Source: Streptomyces sp. NBC_01306 | GTDB lineage: Bacteria; Actinomycetota; Actinomycetes; Streptomycetales; Streptomycetaceae | Length of the DNA stretch: 64,000 bases | Direction: 5' to 3' | Assembly (NCBI RefSeq): GCF_026340465.1 | Contig: NZ_JAPEPC010000001.1 | Coordinates: 2,731,501-2,795,500 of the forward strand | In this document: positions 8,428 through 18,352 of the stretch, one piece after another | Layout: every line of letters begins with the position of its first letter | Numbering within the stretch: position 1 is the first letter of the stretch | Translations under genes and position numbers: made by a program | Notes under the pieces: model-generated | Database searches by the model: none | Seen by the model: the letters and a program-made list of their open reading frames with translations, nothing else | Told to the model about the DNA's origin: nothing

Positions 8428-9942
8428 TTGTCCGGAACAGAGCCGCAGCCGGGACAGGCACCACCGTCCCAGCCCCCGCCGCAGCCGGGCGACGACCATT
8501 CATTCTTCGGCCAGCCACGCGGTCTGGCGACCCTGTCGGGCCTGGAGATCTGGGAGCGGTTCTCGTTCCTCGGGATGCAGGCCATCCTCGTCCTCTACTT
8601 CACGGCTGCGGTCAACCAGGACGGCCTCGGCATGTCGCCGGGAGCGGCGGCGTCCATCTCCGCCGCGTACGGCACGCTGGTCTATCTGGTCTCGGTGGCG
8701 GGCGGCTGGCTGGCCGACCGCATCCTCGGTTCGTACCGCGCGGTCCTCGGCGGCGGCATCCTCATCGCACTCGGCCACTACTCGATGGCGGTCCCGACGG
8801 CCTCCATGACCTGGGTCGGCCTGGGGCTGATCTCGCTCGGTACGGGGCTGCTGAAGCCGAACGTCGCCACGCTGGTCGGCAAGTTGTACCGCACCGAGGA
8901 CGAACGCCGCGACGCCGGTTTCGCCCTGTACTACATGTGCATCAACATCGGCGCCTTCCTCGGTCCGCTGATCACCGGCTGGCTCGGTGACCACAAGGGC
9001 TGGCACTGGGGCTTCTCGGCCGCCGCCGTCGGTATGACGCTGGGTCTGATCCAGTACGTCCTGGGGCGCCGCACCATCGCGGGCCGCACCGACGCCGCCG
9101 AGCAGGCGCTGCCGCCCGCCGCGATGCGCCGCGCGGTGAAGATGATCGTCGGCGGGGCGCTGGCCGTCGCCGTGATCGCCGTGATCCTCGGGCTCTCCGG
9201 CTGGCTGACGCTGGACCGCACCGTCGACGCGCTGACCATCATCTCGGTGCTCGCGCCGATCGTCTTCTTCGCCGTGATGTTCCGCAGCCCACGGGTGACC
9301 AAGGCCGAACGGGGGCATCTGCGCCCCTACATCGTGCTGTTCCTCGCCTCGGTGGTCTTCAACTTCATCCTCTTCCAGGCGTACTCGACGATGATCCTGC
9401 TCGCGTCGACCAACGCCAGGACGGAGATCTTCGGCTACCACTTCCCCGCCAGCTGGTACGCGTCGGCGCTCGGCGCCTTCGAAGTGGCGCTGGCCCCCGT
9501 GGTCGCGGCCGTCTGGGTCCGGATGGGCAAGCACCAGCCGCACGCCTCCAACAAGATCGCCATCGGCACCATCCTCGGCGGCCTCTCCTTCCTGATCATG
9601 GTTCCGGCCACGTCCGGCCGTACCGGCAGCGACTGGCTGATGTCCGTCTGGTGGATCGTCGGCTCCTACGCGCTGCTGGGCCTCGGCGACATCCTGGTCG
9701 AGACCTCCGGCATGTCCGCCACCACCAAGCTCGCGCCCGCCGCCTTCGCCAGCCAGACGATGGCGCTCTGGTTCCTTTCCCTTGCCCTCGCCAACGGCAT
9801 CCAGGCGCAGATCGTGAAGTTGTACGGCCAGGTCTCCGACCCGGCGTACTTCGGTGTCAACGGCGCCATCGCCGTCGTCGCCGGACTCGCGGTCGTCGCC
9901 GCCGCCCCCTGGCTCAAACGCACCATGCACCCCGTCCACTGA
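8428..9942 (+). CDS. Proton-dependent oligopeptide transporter (POT/PTR family)
   Basis: A 504-residue MFS-type protein with about 14 membrane helices. POT signatures are visible: the early ExxERF-like motif LEIWERFSFLGMQAILVLYF, and the PTR2 signature ALYYMCINIGAFLGPLITGWLGD-type segment near residue 170. It imports di- and tripeptides with protons. The TTG at 8428 is chosen because GGAGC lies upstream and the Gln/Pro-rich cytoplasmic N-terminus then leads straight into helix 1. The CocE-type peptidase/esterase gene follows after 12 bases with its own GAGGAG, suggesting uptake and cleavage of peptides as one function. Confidence 0.92.
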   Translation: MSGTEPQPGQAPPSQPPPQPGDDHSFFGQPRGLATLSGLEIWERFSFLGMQAILVLYFTAAVNQDGLGMSPGAAASISAAYGTLVYLVSVAGGWLADRILGSYRAVLGGGILIALGHYSMAVPTASMTWVGLGLISLGTGLLKPNVATLVGKLYRTEDERRDAGFALYYMCINIGAFLGPLITGWLGDHKGWHWGFSAAAVGMTLGLIQYVLGRRTIAGRTDAAEQALPPAAMRRAVKMIVGGALAVAVIAVILGLSGWLTLDRTVDALTIISVLAPIVFFAVMFRSPRVTKAERGHLRPYIVLFLASVVFNFILFQAYSTMILLASTNARTEIFGYHFPASWYASALGAFEVALAPVVAAVWVRMGKHQPHASNKIAIGTILGGLSFLIMVPATSGRTGSDWLMSVWWIVGSYALLGLGDILVETSGMSATTKLAPAAFASQTMALWFLSLALANGIQAQIVKLYGQVSDPAYFGVNGAIAVVAGLAVVAAAPWLKRTMHPVH

Positions 9943-9954
9943 GGAGCGCCTGCC

Positions 9955-11952
9955 GTGGCTCGAATCCGCACCGAATTCCCGTACGAGACCCGCCGCGAGG
10001 ACGTCTGGATCCCGCTCCCGGACGGCACGCAGCTGTACGCCAGGATCTGGCGTCCGGTCAACGCCGCCGAACCGGTCCCCGCCCTGCTCGAATACCTCCC
10101 GTACCGCCTGAGCGACTGGACGGCGCCGCGGGACTCGCAGCGGCACCCCTGGTACGCGGGCCACGGATACGCCTCCGTCCGCGTCGATGTGCGCGGGCAC
10201 GGCAACTCGACCGGGATGCCCGGTGACGAGTACGACGCCCAGGAGCTGGCCGACGGCGTGGAGGTGGTGAACTGGCTGGCCCGGCAGGACTGGTGCACCG
10301 GCAGGGTCGGGATGTTCGGCATCTCCTGGGGCGGCTTCAACTCGCTCCAGATCGCGGCCCTCGCCCCCGAGCCGCTCAAGGCGATCGTCACGGTCTGCTC
10401 CGCCGACGACCGCTACGACAACGACGTCCACTACATGGGCGGCTCGGTGCTCGCCGTCGACATGCACGCCTGGGCGGCCACGATGCTCGCCTTCGTGTCG
10501 CGGCCGCCGGACCCGGCCCAGGTCGGTTCGGTCTGGCGGGACATGTGGCTGAGCCGGCTGGAGGCCGTGGAGCCGTTCATCCACACCTGGCTCGCCCATC
10601 AGACACGCGACGACTACTGGAAGCACGGCAGCGTCTGCGAGGACTACGCGGCCATCGAGGCGGCCGTCCTGACCGTCGGCGGCTGGCACGACCCGTACCG
10701 GGACACCGCCCTGCGGCTGGTCGGGAATCTGGACCCGTCGCGGGTGCGGGGGCTGATCGGCCCGTGGTCGCACCAGTACCCGGACCGGGGCCTGCCGCCC
10801 GGCCCCGGCATCGGCTTCCTCCAGGAGACCCTGCGCTGGTGGGACCACCATCTGAAGGGTGAGGACAACGGGGTGATGGACGAGCCGCTGCTGCGCTCGT
10901 GGATCAGCGAGTCGCACCCGCCGGCCACCGTCTACCCGGAGCTGCCGGGCCGCTGGGTCGGTGACACGGCCTGGCCGTCGCCGCACGTCACACCGGTGTC
11001 GTACGCACTCCAGGGCGACCCGATGGAGGTCAGGTCGCCGATGCAGACCGGTCTGGACGCCGGGCGGTTCTTCCCGTTCGGCAACGACTCCGATCTGCCG
11101 CCCGACCAGCGCGACGAGGACGCGAAGTCCGTCTGCTTCGAATTCCCGGTCCGCCAGGCCGCCATCGAGATCCTGGGCCGCGCGAAGGTGCACCTCTCGG
11201 TGCGCTCCGACGTCCCCACGGGACAGGTCGTCGCCCGGCTCTGCGACGTCGCACCGGACGGCTCCTCCACCCTGGTCACCCGGGGCGCGCTCAACTTCTC
11301 GGCGCGCCACGGCCGGGACCGGTCGGACCCCTGGAAACCGGGCACCACCGAGTCGCTCACCTTCGAGCTGAACGGCATCGGCCACACCTTCCCGCCCGGC
11401 CACCGCATCCGCCTCTCGGTCTCGTCGGCGTACTGGCCGTGGATCTGGCCGCAGCCCGACTCGGCGCACGGCTGGATCCTGGACCCGGCGGCCTCGACCA
11501 TGGAACTCCCGGTCCGCGCGCACACCGAGGACGACATCACCTTCGAGGAGCCGGAGCAGTCCGAGCCGCTCGCGGTGGAGTATCCGGATAATCCGGACGA
11601 GCGTCCGGAGCGGCTGGTCGTACGCGATGTGGCCAAGGGCGACTGGCGTCTGGAGGTGGACCCCAGGTACGGGGGCACCCGGATCTACCCCGACGGCCTG
11701 GAGTTCAGCGAGGACGCGTTGGAGACGTACACGATCAACGAGGCGGACGCGCTGTCGGCGCACACCCGCTCGGACTGGTCGATCCGCCTGCACCGCCCCG
11801 AGACGGGCTGGGACGCCCGGGTGCGGACCCGCTCGGAGATCACCTGCGACGCCCAGGACTTCATCACGACGAGCGAAGTGGTGTGCCAGGAGGGCGAAGA
11901 GGTGGTGTTCCGGCGGAGCTGGGAGAAGCGCATTCCGCGCACGGCGGGGTAG
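9955..11952 (+). CDS. CocE/NonD-family serine hydrolase (X-Pro dipeptidyl-peptidase S15 like)
   Basis: A 665-residue cytoplasmic alpha/beta hydrolase. The nucleophile elbow is GISWGGFNSLQ (about residues 121-131). The acid is probably in GWHDPYRDT and the catalytic His in GPWSHQYPDRG. The C-terminal third (from about residue 360) is the jelly-roll PepX_C domain. The family includes cocaine esterase, glutaryl-7-ACA acylases and X-prolyl peptidases. The GTG at 9955 follows GAGGAG, 12 bases after the POT transporter stop, so the two genes are an operon. There is no signal peptide; intracellular peptide or ester hydrolysis is the likely role. Confidence 0.92.
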   Translation: MARIRTEFPYETRREDVWIPLPDGTQLYARIWRPVNAAEPVPALLEYLPYRLSDWTAPRDSQRHPWYAGHGYASVRVDVRGHGNSTGMPGDEYDAQELADGVEVVNWLARQDWCTGRVGMFGISWGGFNSLQIAALAPEPLKAIVTVCSADDRYDNDVHYMGGSVLAVDMHAWAATMLAFVSRPPDPAQVGSVWRDMWLSRLEAVEPFIHTWLAHQTRDDYWKHGSVCEDYAAIEAAVLTVGGWHDPYRDTALRLVGNLDPSRVRGLIGPWSHQYPDRGLPPGPGIGFLQETLRWWDHHLKGEDNGVMDEPLLRSWISESHPPATVYPELPGRWVGDTAWPSPHVTPVSYALQGDPMEVRSPMQTGLDAGRFFPFGNDSDLPPDQRDEDAKSVCFEFPVRQAAIEILGRAKVHLSVRSDVPTGQVVARLCDVAPDGSSTLVTRGALNFSARHGRDRSDPWKPGTTESLTFELNGIGHTFPPGHRIRLSVSSAYWPWIWPQPDSAHGWILDPAASTMELPVRAHTEDDITFEEPEQSEPLAVEYPDNPDERPERLVVRDVAKGDWRLEVDPRYGGTRIYPDGLEFSEDALETYTINEADALSAHTRSDWSIRLHRPETGWDARVRTRSEITCDAQDFITTSEVVCQEGEEVVFRRSWEKRIPRTAG

Positions 11953-11978
11953 TGCGGGGGTAGTGCGCCGGGTACGGC

Positions 11979-12004
11979 GGGGGCGGGTTCGAGGACCCGC
12001 CCCC
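11979..12004 (+). terminator. Hairpin terminator after the CocE-type gene
   Basis: A perfect 10-bp stem, GGGGGCGGGT (11979-11988) with ACCCGCCCCC (11995-12004), and a six-base loop, placed 27 bases past the stop codon. Confidence 0.7.
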
Positions 12005-12100
12005 CGGGCAGGACACCGCGAACGTTTCACCAGCTGACGCGGCCCGCCCCGCCCCCGTACCGTGGGTCTGTCCACAGACCTGAAAGCGAGGCAGCACCCC

Positions 12101-13327
12101 ATGCCTGAGCAGAGCCCGCTCGACCTCCCCGAAGGCGATCCCTTCGGCCCGCACAACCTGCCGTACGGAGTCTTCTCCACCCCTGAGGATCCCGACCGGC
12201 GCCGGGTGGGCGTGCGGATCGGCGGCCATGTACTCGACGCGGGGGCGGCGGCGCTCGCGCTCGGCTCCCCGTACAGCAAGCTGCTCGCCCACCCCACGCT
12301 CAACCCGCTGCTCGCGGCGGGCCGTACGGCGTGGCGCGATGTGCGGCGCGCGCTGACCGCCTGGGTCACCGTCCCCGCGCACCGCCCGGTCATAGAGCCG
12401 CTGCTGCGTCCGGTGGCGGACGTCACGATGCATCTTCCGTACGAGGTCGCCGACTACGTCGACTTCTACGCCAGCGAGCACCACGCGACGAACGTCGGCA
12501 GCATCTTCCGGCCCGACTCCGCGGCGCTGACCCCCAACTGGAAGCATCTGCCGATCGGTTACCACGGCCGTTCCGGCACGGTCGTCGTGTCGGGCACCGA
12601 TGTCGTACGTCCTTCGGGGCAGCGCAAGGCGCCGTCGGACCCGGCGCCGGTCTTCGGACCCTCGGTCAAGCTCGACATCGAGGCGGAGGTCGGCTTCGTC
12701 GTCGGCGTCCCGTCCGCGCAGGGCGACTCCGTTCCGCTGTCCGGCTACCGGGACCACGTCTTCGGCCTCCAGCTGCTCAACGACTGGTCGGCGCGCGACA
12801 TCCAGGCCTGGGAGTACGTCCCGCTGGGTCCCTTCCTCGGCAAGTCCTTCGCCACCTCGGTCTCGGCCTGGGTGACACCGCTGGAGGCTCTCGACGCGGC
12901 GCGGACCGCCCCGCCCGCCCGCGAACTGCCCCTGCTCCCCTACCTCGACGACGCGTCGGCCGAGGAACCTGGCGGCCTCGACCTGCGGATCGCGGTGTCC
13001 ATCAACGGGCAGCCGGTCTCCGAGCCGCCCTTCGCCGGGATGTACTGGACGGCCGCCCAGATGCTGGCCCACACGACCGTCAACGGCGCCTCGCTCCGTA
13101 CCGGGGACCTCTTCGGCTCGGGCACGGTCAGCGGACCGTCGCCCGGGCAGTACGGCTCACTGCTCGAAATCACCTGGAACGGGACCCGGCCCCTCGAACT
13201 CGACGGCGGCAAGCGGACGTTCCTGGAGGACGGCGACGAGGTGACACTCACCGCCTGGGCACCGGGGCCCGACGGGACCCGGGTCGGCCTCGGCGAAGTG
13301 ACCGGAAGGATCGTGCCCGCACGATGA
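12101..13327 (+). CDS. fahA: Fumarylacetoacetase
   Basis: A 408-residue protein matching bacterial fumarylacetoacetate hydrolase in length and motifs. It has an N-terminal SH3-like domain, then DYVDFYASEHHATNVG, GYHGRSGTVV (catalytic His region), GPSVKLDIEAEVGFVVG (metal ligands), NDWSARDIQAWEYVPLGPF and GKSFATSVSAWV. It splits fumarylacetoacetate into fumarate and acetoacetate, the last step of tyrosine catabolism. The ATG at 12101 (GAGGCAG upstream) gives the standard N-terminus DPFGPHNLPYGVF. No other tyrosine-degradation genes are adjacent. The stop overlaps the start of the GOLPH3-like gene (ATGA). Confidence 0.96.
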   Translation: MPEQSPLDLPEGDPFGPHNLPYGVFSTPEDPDRRRVGVRIGGHVLDAGAAALALGSPYSKLLAHPTLNPLLAAGRTAWRDVRRALTAWVTVPAHRPVIEPLLRPVADVTMHLPYEVADYVDFYASEHHATNVGSIFRPDSAALTPNWKHLPIGYHGRSGTVVVSGTDVVRPSGQRKAPSDPAPVFGPSVKLDIEAEVGFVVGVPSAQGDSVPLSGYRDHVFGLQLLNDWSARDIQAWEYVPLGPFLGKSFATSVSAWVTPLEALDAARTAPPARELPLLPYLDDASAEEPGGLDLRIAVSINGQPVSEPPFAGMYWTAAQMLAHTTVNGASLRTGDLFGSGTVSGPSPGQYGSLLEITWNGTRPLELDGGKRTFLEDGDEVTLTAWAPGPDGTRVGLGEVTGRIVPAR

Positions 13328-13968
13328 GCCAGGAAGCGCCGACGCTCCCGGAGGAACTGCTGCTGCTCGCGCTGGACCCGCGCCGGGGCAAACCGTTCTG
13401 CCGGAACCGCTATCTGGAGTTCGGCATGGCCGGTGCGGCCCTGGCCGAACTGGAGTTGCAGGGCCGGATCTCCGAGTCGCGCGGGAAGGTGACGGTGGAT
13501 CAGCCGCTGCTGCCGCACGACCCGGTGCTCGCGCAGGTGCTGGAGCTGCTGCCGGCCCCGGACAAGCGGAAGTCCGCCGGGGGCGTCGGGGCGCGGTACT
13601 GGATCCGCCGGACCGGCCGCACGGTGGAGGGGCTGTACCTGGACCAGCTGGTGGACGGGGACGTACTGACCCGTGAGACGCGGCGGTTCGCGGGGCTGCT
13701 GCCCTACTACCGCCACCCGGCGGGCCCGCGGAACTGGTCCGCTCAGGCCCGCGACCGCTTCCTGACAGCGGAGGCGGCCGGCTTCCCGGACCCGCGGAGC
13801 CGCGCACTCGGGGCGCTCGTCGCGGCGGTGGGCCTGTCCCGGATCGTCGCCCGGGACGGCGGGACGTCCCGCGCCTCGATGCGTCAGCTGATGCACGAGG
13901 AGTGGACCGCCCACGCGGTGCACCGCAACGTCCAGATCGACCGGGCGAACCGGAGCGGCGGAGGCTGA
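13324..13968 (+). CDS. GOLPH3/VPS74 (GPP34) family protein
   Basis: A 214-residue protein of the bacterial GPP34/GOLPH3-like family: LPEELLLLALDPRRGK at the N-terminus, an all-helical core, and LDGxVLxRE-like segments (LVDGDVLTRETRR). In eukaryotes GOLPH3 binds phosphatidylinositol-4-phosphate; the actinobacterial relatives are cytoplasmic or peripheral membrane proteins of unknown role. The start ATG overlaps the fumarylacetoacetase stop by four bases, so translation is coupled, although no functional link is known. Confidence 0.88.
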   Translation: MSQEAPTLPEELLLLALDPRRGKPFCRNRYLEFGMAGAALAELELQGRISESRGKVTVDQPLLPHDPVLAQVLELLPAPDKRKSAGGVGARYWIRRTGRTVEGLYLDQLVDGDVLTRETRRFAGLLPYYRHPAGPRNWSAQARDRFLTAEAAGFPDPRSRALGALVAAVGLSRIVARDGGTSRASMRQLMHEEWTAHAVHRNVQIDRANRSGGG

Positions 13969-14177
13969 GCTCCGGGGGGGGCTGCCTGCCTCATGGCGGG
14001 GCGCGGGGGCCTGCCTGCCCCATGGTGCGGCGCGGGGTGAGCGCGGGGCCTGCTGGTCTTTTGCTGCGGGTCCCGCCGGTCTTACGCTGCGGGTCCCAGC
14101 GCGGGTCCCGCCGGTCATGCGCTGCGGCTCCCCGCCGTACGCTCCCCCGTACCGCCCGGGTCAGTCGGGCCCCAGCC

Positions 14178-16316
14178 CTACGCCTCCGGGTCCTCGGGGT
14201 AGTCCGAGAAGTCCGGCTCGTCCCAGGCTCCCGGGTCGTCCGGCTCGCCCTGCGCGGGCACCCGGGCCGGGGCCGACGAGGCGGGCCGGCCAGCCCGGGC
14301 AGTCTTGGCGGTCTGCGCGCCCGGCTGGGCGGTCCGGCCGCCGGACTGGGCCGGCTGGCCGCCGTCCCGGTCCGCTGTGCCGGCCTGCTGGTCCGGTGCG
14401 GTCCCGCCCGCACCCGCCAGCTCGCCCAGCACCCCGAGCACGCCCTCCCCGTACGTCGCCAGCTTCTTCTCACCGAGGCCGCCGATGCCACCCAGCTCAC
14501 CGAGCGTGGCGGGCCGCACCGTGGCGATCTCCCGCAGTGTCGCATCGTGGAAGATCACATACGCCGGGACGCCCTGCTCCTTGGCCTGCTTGCCGCGCCA
14601 GGTGCGCAGCGCCTCGAAGACCGGCACCGCTTCCGCGGGCAGATCCGCTGCCGCCACTGCCGCCCTGGCCTTCTTCTCGCCCTTGACCGCCCGGGCCACC
14701 ACGGCCTTCTCCGGCTCCTTGCGCAGCCGGACCCCGGTCTCTCCCGAGAGCACCGAGCCGCTGGTGCCGGTCAGGACCAGCGTGCCGTACTCCCCCTCGA
14801 CCGCCAGCAGCCCCTGCGCCAGCAACTGCCGTACCACACCCCGCCACTGGGCCTCCGGCACGTCCTCGCCGATGCCGAAGACGGAGAGCTGGTCGTGGTC
14901 GAACTGGATGACCTTGGCCGTCCTGCGGCCGAGCAGGATGTCGACGATCTGGCCGGCGCCGAACTTCTGCCTGCGCTCGCGCTCCAGCCGTACCACCGTC
15001 GACAGCACCTTCTGCGCCGCCACCGTGCCGTCCCAGGTCTCCGGCGGCGTGAGGCAGGTGTCGCAGTTCCCGCAGGCGGGGGCCACCGCCTCCTGGCCGA
15101 AGTACTGGAGCAGCTGGGCGCGGCGGCAGTCGGCCGTCTCGCAGAGCGCCAGCATCGCGTCGAGATGGGCCGCGGCCCGGCGCCGGAACGCCTCGCCGCC
15201 CTCGCCGCTCTGGATCATCTTCCGCTGCTGCACGACGTCCTGGAGTCCGTACGTCATCCACGCCGTGGACGGCAGCCCGTCCCGCCCGGCGCGCCCGGTC
15301 TCCTGGTAGTACCCCTCCACCGACTTGGGCAGGTCCAGGTGGGCGACGAACCGGACGTCCGGCTTGTCGATCCCCATCCCGAAGGCGATCGTCGCGACCA
15401 CCACCAGGCCGTCCTCCCGCAGGAAACGCGACTGGTGGACGGCGCGGGTGCCCGCGTCGAGCCCCGCGTGGTACGGCACGGCCTCGACACCGTTCTTGCA
15501 GAGGTACTCGGCGGTCCGCTCGACGGAGGCACGGGAGAGGCAGTAGACGATTCCGGCGTCCCCCGCGTGCTCCTCCTTGAGGAAGGCGAGCAGCTGCTTC
15601 TTGGGGTCGTTCTTGGGGACGATCCGGTACTGGATGTTGGGCCGGTCGAAGCCCGCGACGAAGTGCCGCGCGTCCGGCATCCCGAGCCGCTCGGTGATCT
15701 CCTGGTGCGTGGCGCGGGTGGCGGTGGCCGTCAGGGCGATGCGCGGGACGTCGGGCCAGCGCTCGCCGAGCAGCGAGAGCGCCAGGTAGTCGGGGCGGAA
15801 GTCATGTCCCCAGCTGGCGACACAGTGCGCTTCGTCGATCGCGAACACGGAGATCTTCGCGCGGCTCAGCAGACCGAGCGTGGCCTCGACCCGCAGCCGC
15901 TCGGGCGCCAGATAGAGCAGGTCGAGCTCTCCGGCGAGCAGCTCGGCCTCCACGGTGCGGCGCTCGTCGAAGTCCTGCGTGGAGTTCATGAAGCCCGCGC
16001 GCACACCGAGGGCGCGCAGCGCGTCCACCTGGTCCTGCATCAGTGCGATCAGTGGGGAGATCACCACGCCCGTACCCGGTCTGACCAGGGCGGGGATCTG
16101 GTAGCAGAGGGACTTTCCGCCACCGGTCGGCATCAGCACGACGGCGTCCCCGCCGTCCACCACCTGCCCGATGATCTCTTCCTGCTCGCCGCGGAAGGCG
16201 TCGTAGCCGAAGACCCGGTGCAGGGTGCTGAGCGCCTCGCTCTCCGCGCCCCGCGCGTGCGTGGTCCGCTCTGCCTGCTCCGTACGCTCGGCCACTGCCT
16301 CGCCACTGCCCTTCAT
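14178..16316 (-). CDS. recQ: ATP-dependent DNA helicase RecQ
   Basis: A 712-residue superfamily 2 helicase. Walker A is [17 protein letters not shown] (about residue 60); the DEAH box sits in [17 protein letters not shown] with the RecQ aromatic loop; motif VI is [11 protein letters not shown] zinc-binding RQC subdomain has Cys residues in [12 protein letters not shown] and CGNCDTC. An HRDC domain lies at about residues 550-625 ([20 protein letters not shown]). It unwinds 3'-5' in recombination and fork repair. The C-terminal 85 residues are a low-complexity Ala/Gly/Pro and acidic tail not found in E. coli RecQ. The probable ribosome-binding site AGGACGG lies inside a 15-base tandem repeat. 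Confidence 0.95.
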   Translation of the reverse strand: MKGSGEAVAERTEQAERTTHARGAESEALSTLHRVFGYDAFRGEQEEIIGQVVDGGDAVVLMPTGGGKSLCYQIPALVRPGTGVVISPLIALMQDQVDALRALGVRAGFMNSTQDFDERRTVEAELLAGELDLLYLAPERLRVEATLGLLSRAKISVFAIDEAHCVASWGHDFRPDYLALSLLGERWPDVPRIALTATATRATHQEITERLGMPDARHFVAGFDRPNIQYRIVPKNDPKKQLLAFLKEEHAGDAGIVYCLSRASVERTAEYLCKNGVEAVPYHAGLDAGTRAVHQSRFLREDGLVVVATIAFGMGIDKPDVRFVAHLDLPKSVEGYYQETGRAGRDGLPSTAWMTYGLQDVVQQRKMIQSGEGGEAFRRRAAAHLDAMLALCETADCRRAQLLQYFGQEAVAPACGNCDTCLTPPETWDGTVAAQKVLSTVVRLERERRQKFGAGQIVDILLGRRTAKVIQFDHDQLSVFGIGEDVPEAQWRGVVRQLLAQGLLAVEGEYGTLVLTGTSGSVLSGETGVRLRKEPEKAVVARAVKGEKKARAAVAAADLPAEAVPVFEALRTWRGKQAKEQGVPAYVIFHDATLREIATVRPATLGELGGIGGLGEKKLATYGEGVLGVLGELAGAGGTAPDQQAGTADRDGGQPAQSGGRTAQPGAQTAKTARAGRPASSAPARVPAQGEPDDPGAWDEPDFSDYPEDPEA

Positions 16317-16318
16317 CG

Positions 16319-16393
16319 TTCCGTCCTGCGTTGTGCCGTCCTGCGCCGTTCAGTCCTGCGCCGTTCAGTCCTGCGTTGTTCCGTCGCGCGTCT
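16319..16393. repeat. Five tandem 15-base units directly upstream of recQ
   Basis: Units of the type TTC(C/A)GTCCTGCG(T/C)(T/C)G run at 16319, 16334, 16349, 16364 and 16379 with a few substitutions. Read on the minus strand, each unit contains CAGGACGGAA or CAGGACTGAA, so the recQ ribosome-binding site is one copy of a repeated motif. Expansion or contraction would change the leader length. Confidence 0.7.
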
Positions 16394-16699
16394 CATCGTT
16401 CCGTCCCCCGTCGCGCTGGTCACTCGCCGTACCGCCGGTCGCTGCCTCTCACTCCTGCCACGATAGGGTCCCGCACCGACATCCCCGGACACAGCGGCGC
16501 ATCCCGGGGTGCGCCCGCGACGGTACGCGCCCCCGGCTCACGCCGGGACAAGCCGGGGCACGCCGGGAAACCCCAGGTCAGCGGCGTACGAAAGCCGTCG
16601 GGCGGACCGGGGACACCCGGCCCGCCCGACGGCGGAGATCGTTACCGCGGAATTCGTACGACTGAGTTCGTACCGCTGAGATCCTTTGGAGAAGCCCGG
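16394..16699. other. Gap between recQ and nuoN
   Basis: No gene seen. The right part carries the nuoN terminator hairpin at 16594-16633; the left part presumably carries the recQ promoter on the minus strand. Composition is GC-rich with short CGGGG-type direct repeats. Confidence 0.55.
16594..16633 (-). terminator. Terminator hairpin of the nuo operon
   Basis: A compound stem formed by GCCGTCGGGCGG and CCGCCCGACGGC, with an inner CCGGG/CCCGG pairing and a four-base loop. It lies about 65 bases beyond the nuoN stop on the minus strand. Confidence 0.75.
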
Positions 16700-18352
16700 C
16701 TACCGGGCGAAGACCCCCGCCTGGCCCGCCAGGTCCAGGAAGTACTGCGGGGCGAGCCCCAGCACCAGCGTGACCGCGACACCCACGGCGATCGTCGTCA
16801 TCGTCAGCGGCGACGGGACGGCGACCGTCGGGCCGTCCGCCTTCGGCTCGCTGAAGAACATCAGCACGATGACCCGGATGTAGAAGAACGCGGCGATGGC
16901 GGACGAGATCACACCGACCACGACCAGACCGCCGGCCCCGCCGTCGGCCGCCGCCTTGAACACGGCGAACTTCCCGCTGAACCCGCTGGTCAGCGGGATG
17001 CCCGCGAAGGCCAGCAGGAAGACGGCGAAGACCGCGGCCACCAGCGGTGAACGCCGCCCGAGCCCCGCCCACTTGGAGAGGTGCGTGGCCTCGCCGCCCG
17101 CGTCCCGTACCAGCGTGACCACGGCGAAGGCACCGATCGTCACGAACGAGTACGTCACCAGGTAGAAGAGGACCGAGCTGACGCCCTCCGGTGTGGTGGC
17201 GATGACACCGGCCAGGATGAACCCGGCGTGCGCGATGGACGAGTAGGCCAGCATCCGCTTGATGTCGGTCTGCGTGATCGCGACGACCGCGCCGCCCAGC
17301 ATCGTGATGATCGCGATGGCCCACATCACGGGCCGCCAGTCCCAGCGCATCCCCGGCAGCACCACGTACAGCAGCCGCAGCAGCGCGCCGAACGCGGCGA
17401 CCTTGGTGGCCGCCGCCATGAAGCCGGTGACCGGGGTGGGCGCCCCCTGGTAGACGTCCGGGGTCCACATGTGGAACGGCACGGCGCCGACCTTGAAGAG
17501 CAGCCCGAGCAGGATCATCGCGCCGCCGATGAGCAGCAGTGCGTCGTTGCCCATCGTGTTGGCGAGCGCCGGGTCGACGTTCTGCACGGTGCCGTTGACG
17601 ACGTCGGCGATCCGGGCGTACGAGACGGAGCCCGCGTACCCGTAGAGCAGGGCGATCCCGAAGAGCAGGAACGCCGAGGAGAACGCCCCGAGCAGGAAGT
17701 ACTTCACGGCCGCTTCCTGCGACATCAGCCTCTTGCGGCGGGCGACGGCGCAGAGCAGGTAGAGCGGCAGCGAGAAGACCTCCAGCGCCACGAAGAGCGT
17801 CAGCAGATCGTTGGCCGCGGGGAAGACGAGCATCCCGCCGATGGCGAACAGCGCGAGCGGGAAGACCTCGGTGGTGGTGAACCCGGCCTTGACCGCTTCC
17901 TGTTCGCTGTCGCTGCCCGGTACGGCGGCGGCCTGCGCGGCGAAGGAGTCCGTACGGTTGCCGTGCACCTCCGGGTCGAGCCTGCGCTCGGCGAAGGTGA
18001 AGACCGCCACCAGCGAGGCCAGCAGGATGGTGCCCTGCAGGAAGAGCGCGGGCCCGTCGACCGCGACCGCGCCCATCGCCGCGATGTGCGCCTTGGTCGA
18101 GCCGTAACCGCCGGCCGCCAGCGCGACGACCGCCGCGAAGGAGGCGACGACCGCCACGACACTGAGGAACACCTGGGCGTGGTAGCGGACCCTGCGCGGC
18201 ACGAAGGCCTCGACGAGGACGCCCAGCATCGCCGCACCGAGAATGATCAGCACGGGTGAGAGCTGCGCGTACTCGATGTGCGGGGTCGGGATCTTGCCGA
18301 TGGGGCCCGCCGCCCCCGTTGTCCACAGGCTGTGGACAGCTGTTGCGCTCAC
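16700..18352 (-). CDS. nuoN: NADH-quinone oxidoreductase subunit N
   Basis: A 550-residue proton-pumping membrane subunit of complex I with about 14 helices, related to Mrp antiporters. The conserved core with its Lys residues is visible: TGFMAAATKVAAFGALLR, AITQTDIKRMLAYSSIAHAGF and the PLTSGFSGKF segment. It is the last gene of the nuo operon. Its GTG start overlaps the nuoM stop by four bases. The N-terminus starts with about 25 extra residues before the first helix, as in other streptomycetes. It is followed by a clear hairpin terminator. Confidence 0.97.
   Translation of the reverse strand: MSATAVHSLWTTGAAGPIGKIPTPHIEYAQLSPVLIILGAAMLGVLVEAFVPRRVRYHAQVFLSVVAVVASFAAVVALAAGGYGSTKAHIAAMGAVAVDGPALFLQGTILLASLVAVFTFAERRLDPEVHGNRTDSFAAQAAAVPGSDSEQEAVKAGFTTTEVFPLALFAIGGMLVFPAANDLLTLFVALEVFSLPLYLLCAVARRKRLMSQEAAVKYFLLGAFSSAFLLFGIALLYGYAGSVSYARIADVVNGTVQNVDPALANTMGNDALLLIGGAMILLGLLFKVGAVPFHMWTPDVYQGAPTPVTGFMAAATKVAAFGALLRLLYVVLPGMRWDWRPVMWAIAIITMLGGAVVAITQTDIKRMLAYSSIAHAGFILAGVIATTPEGVSSVLFYLVTYSFVTIGAFAVVTLVRDAGGEATHLSKWAGLGRRSPLVAAVFAVFLLAFAGIPLTSGFSGKFAVFKAAADGGAGGLVVVGVISSAIAAFFYIRVIVLMFFSEPKADGPTVAVPSPLTMTTIAVGVAVTLVLGLAPQYFLDLAGQAGVFAR

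Noticed and set aside
8500..12426. A 1308-residue open frame antisense to the POT transporter and CocE genes
   Set aside because: It mirrors real genes with clear domains, and its composition is shadow-type (Arg, Gly, Asp, Val, Pro-rich). Long antisense frames are expected at this GC content.
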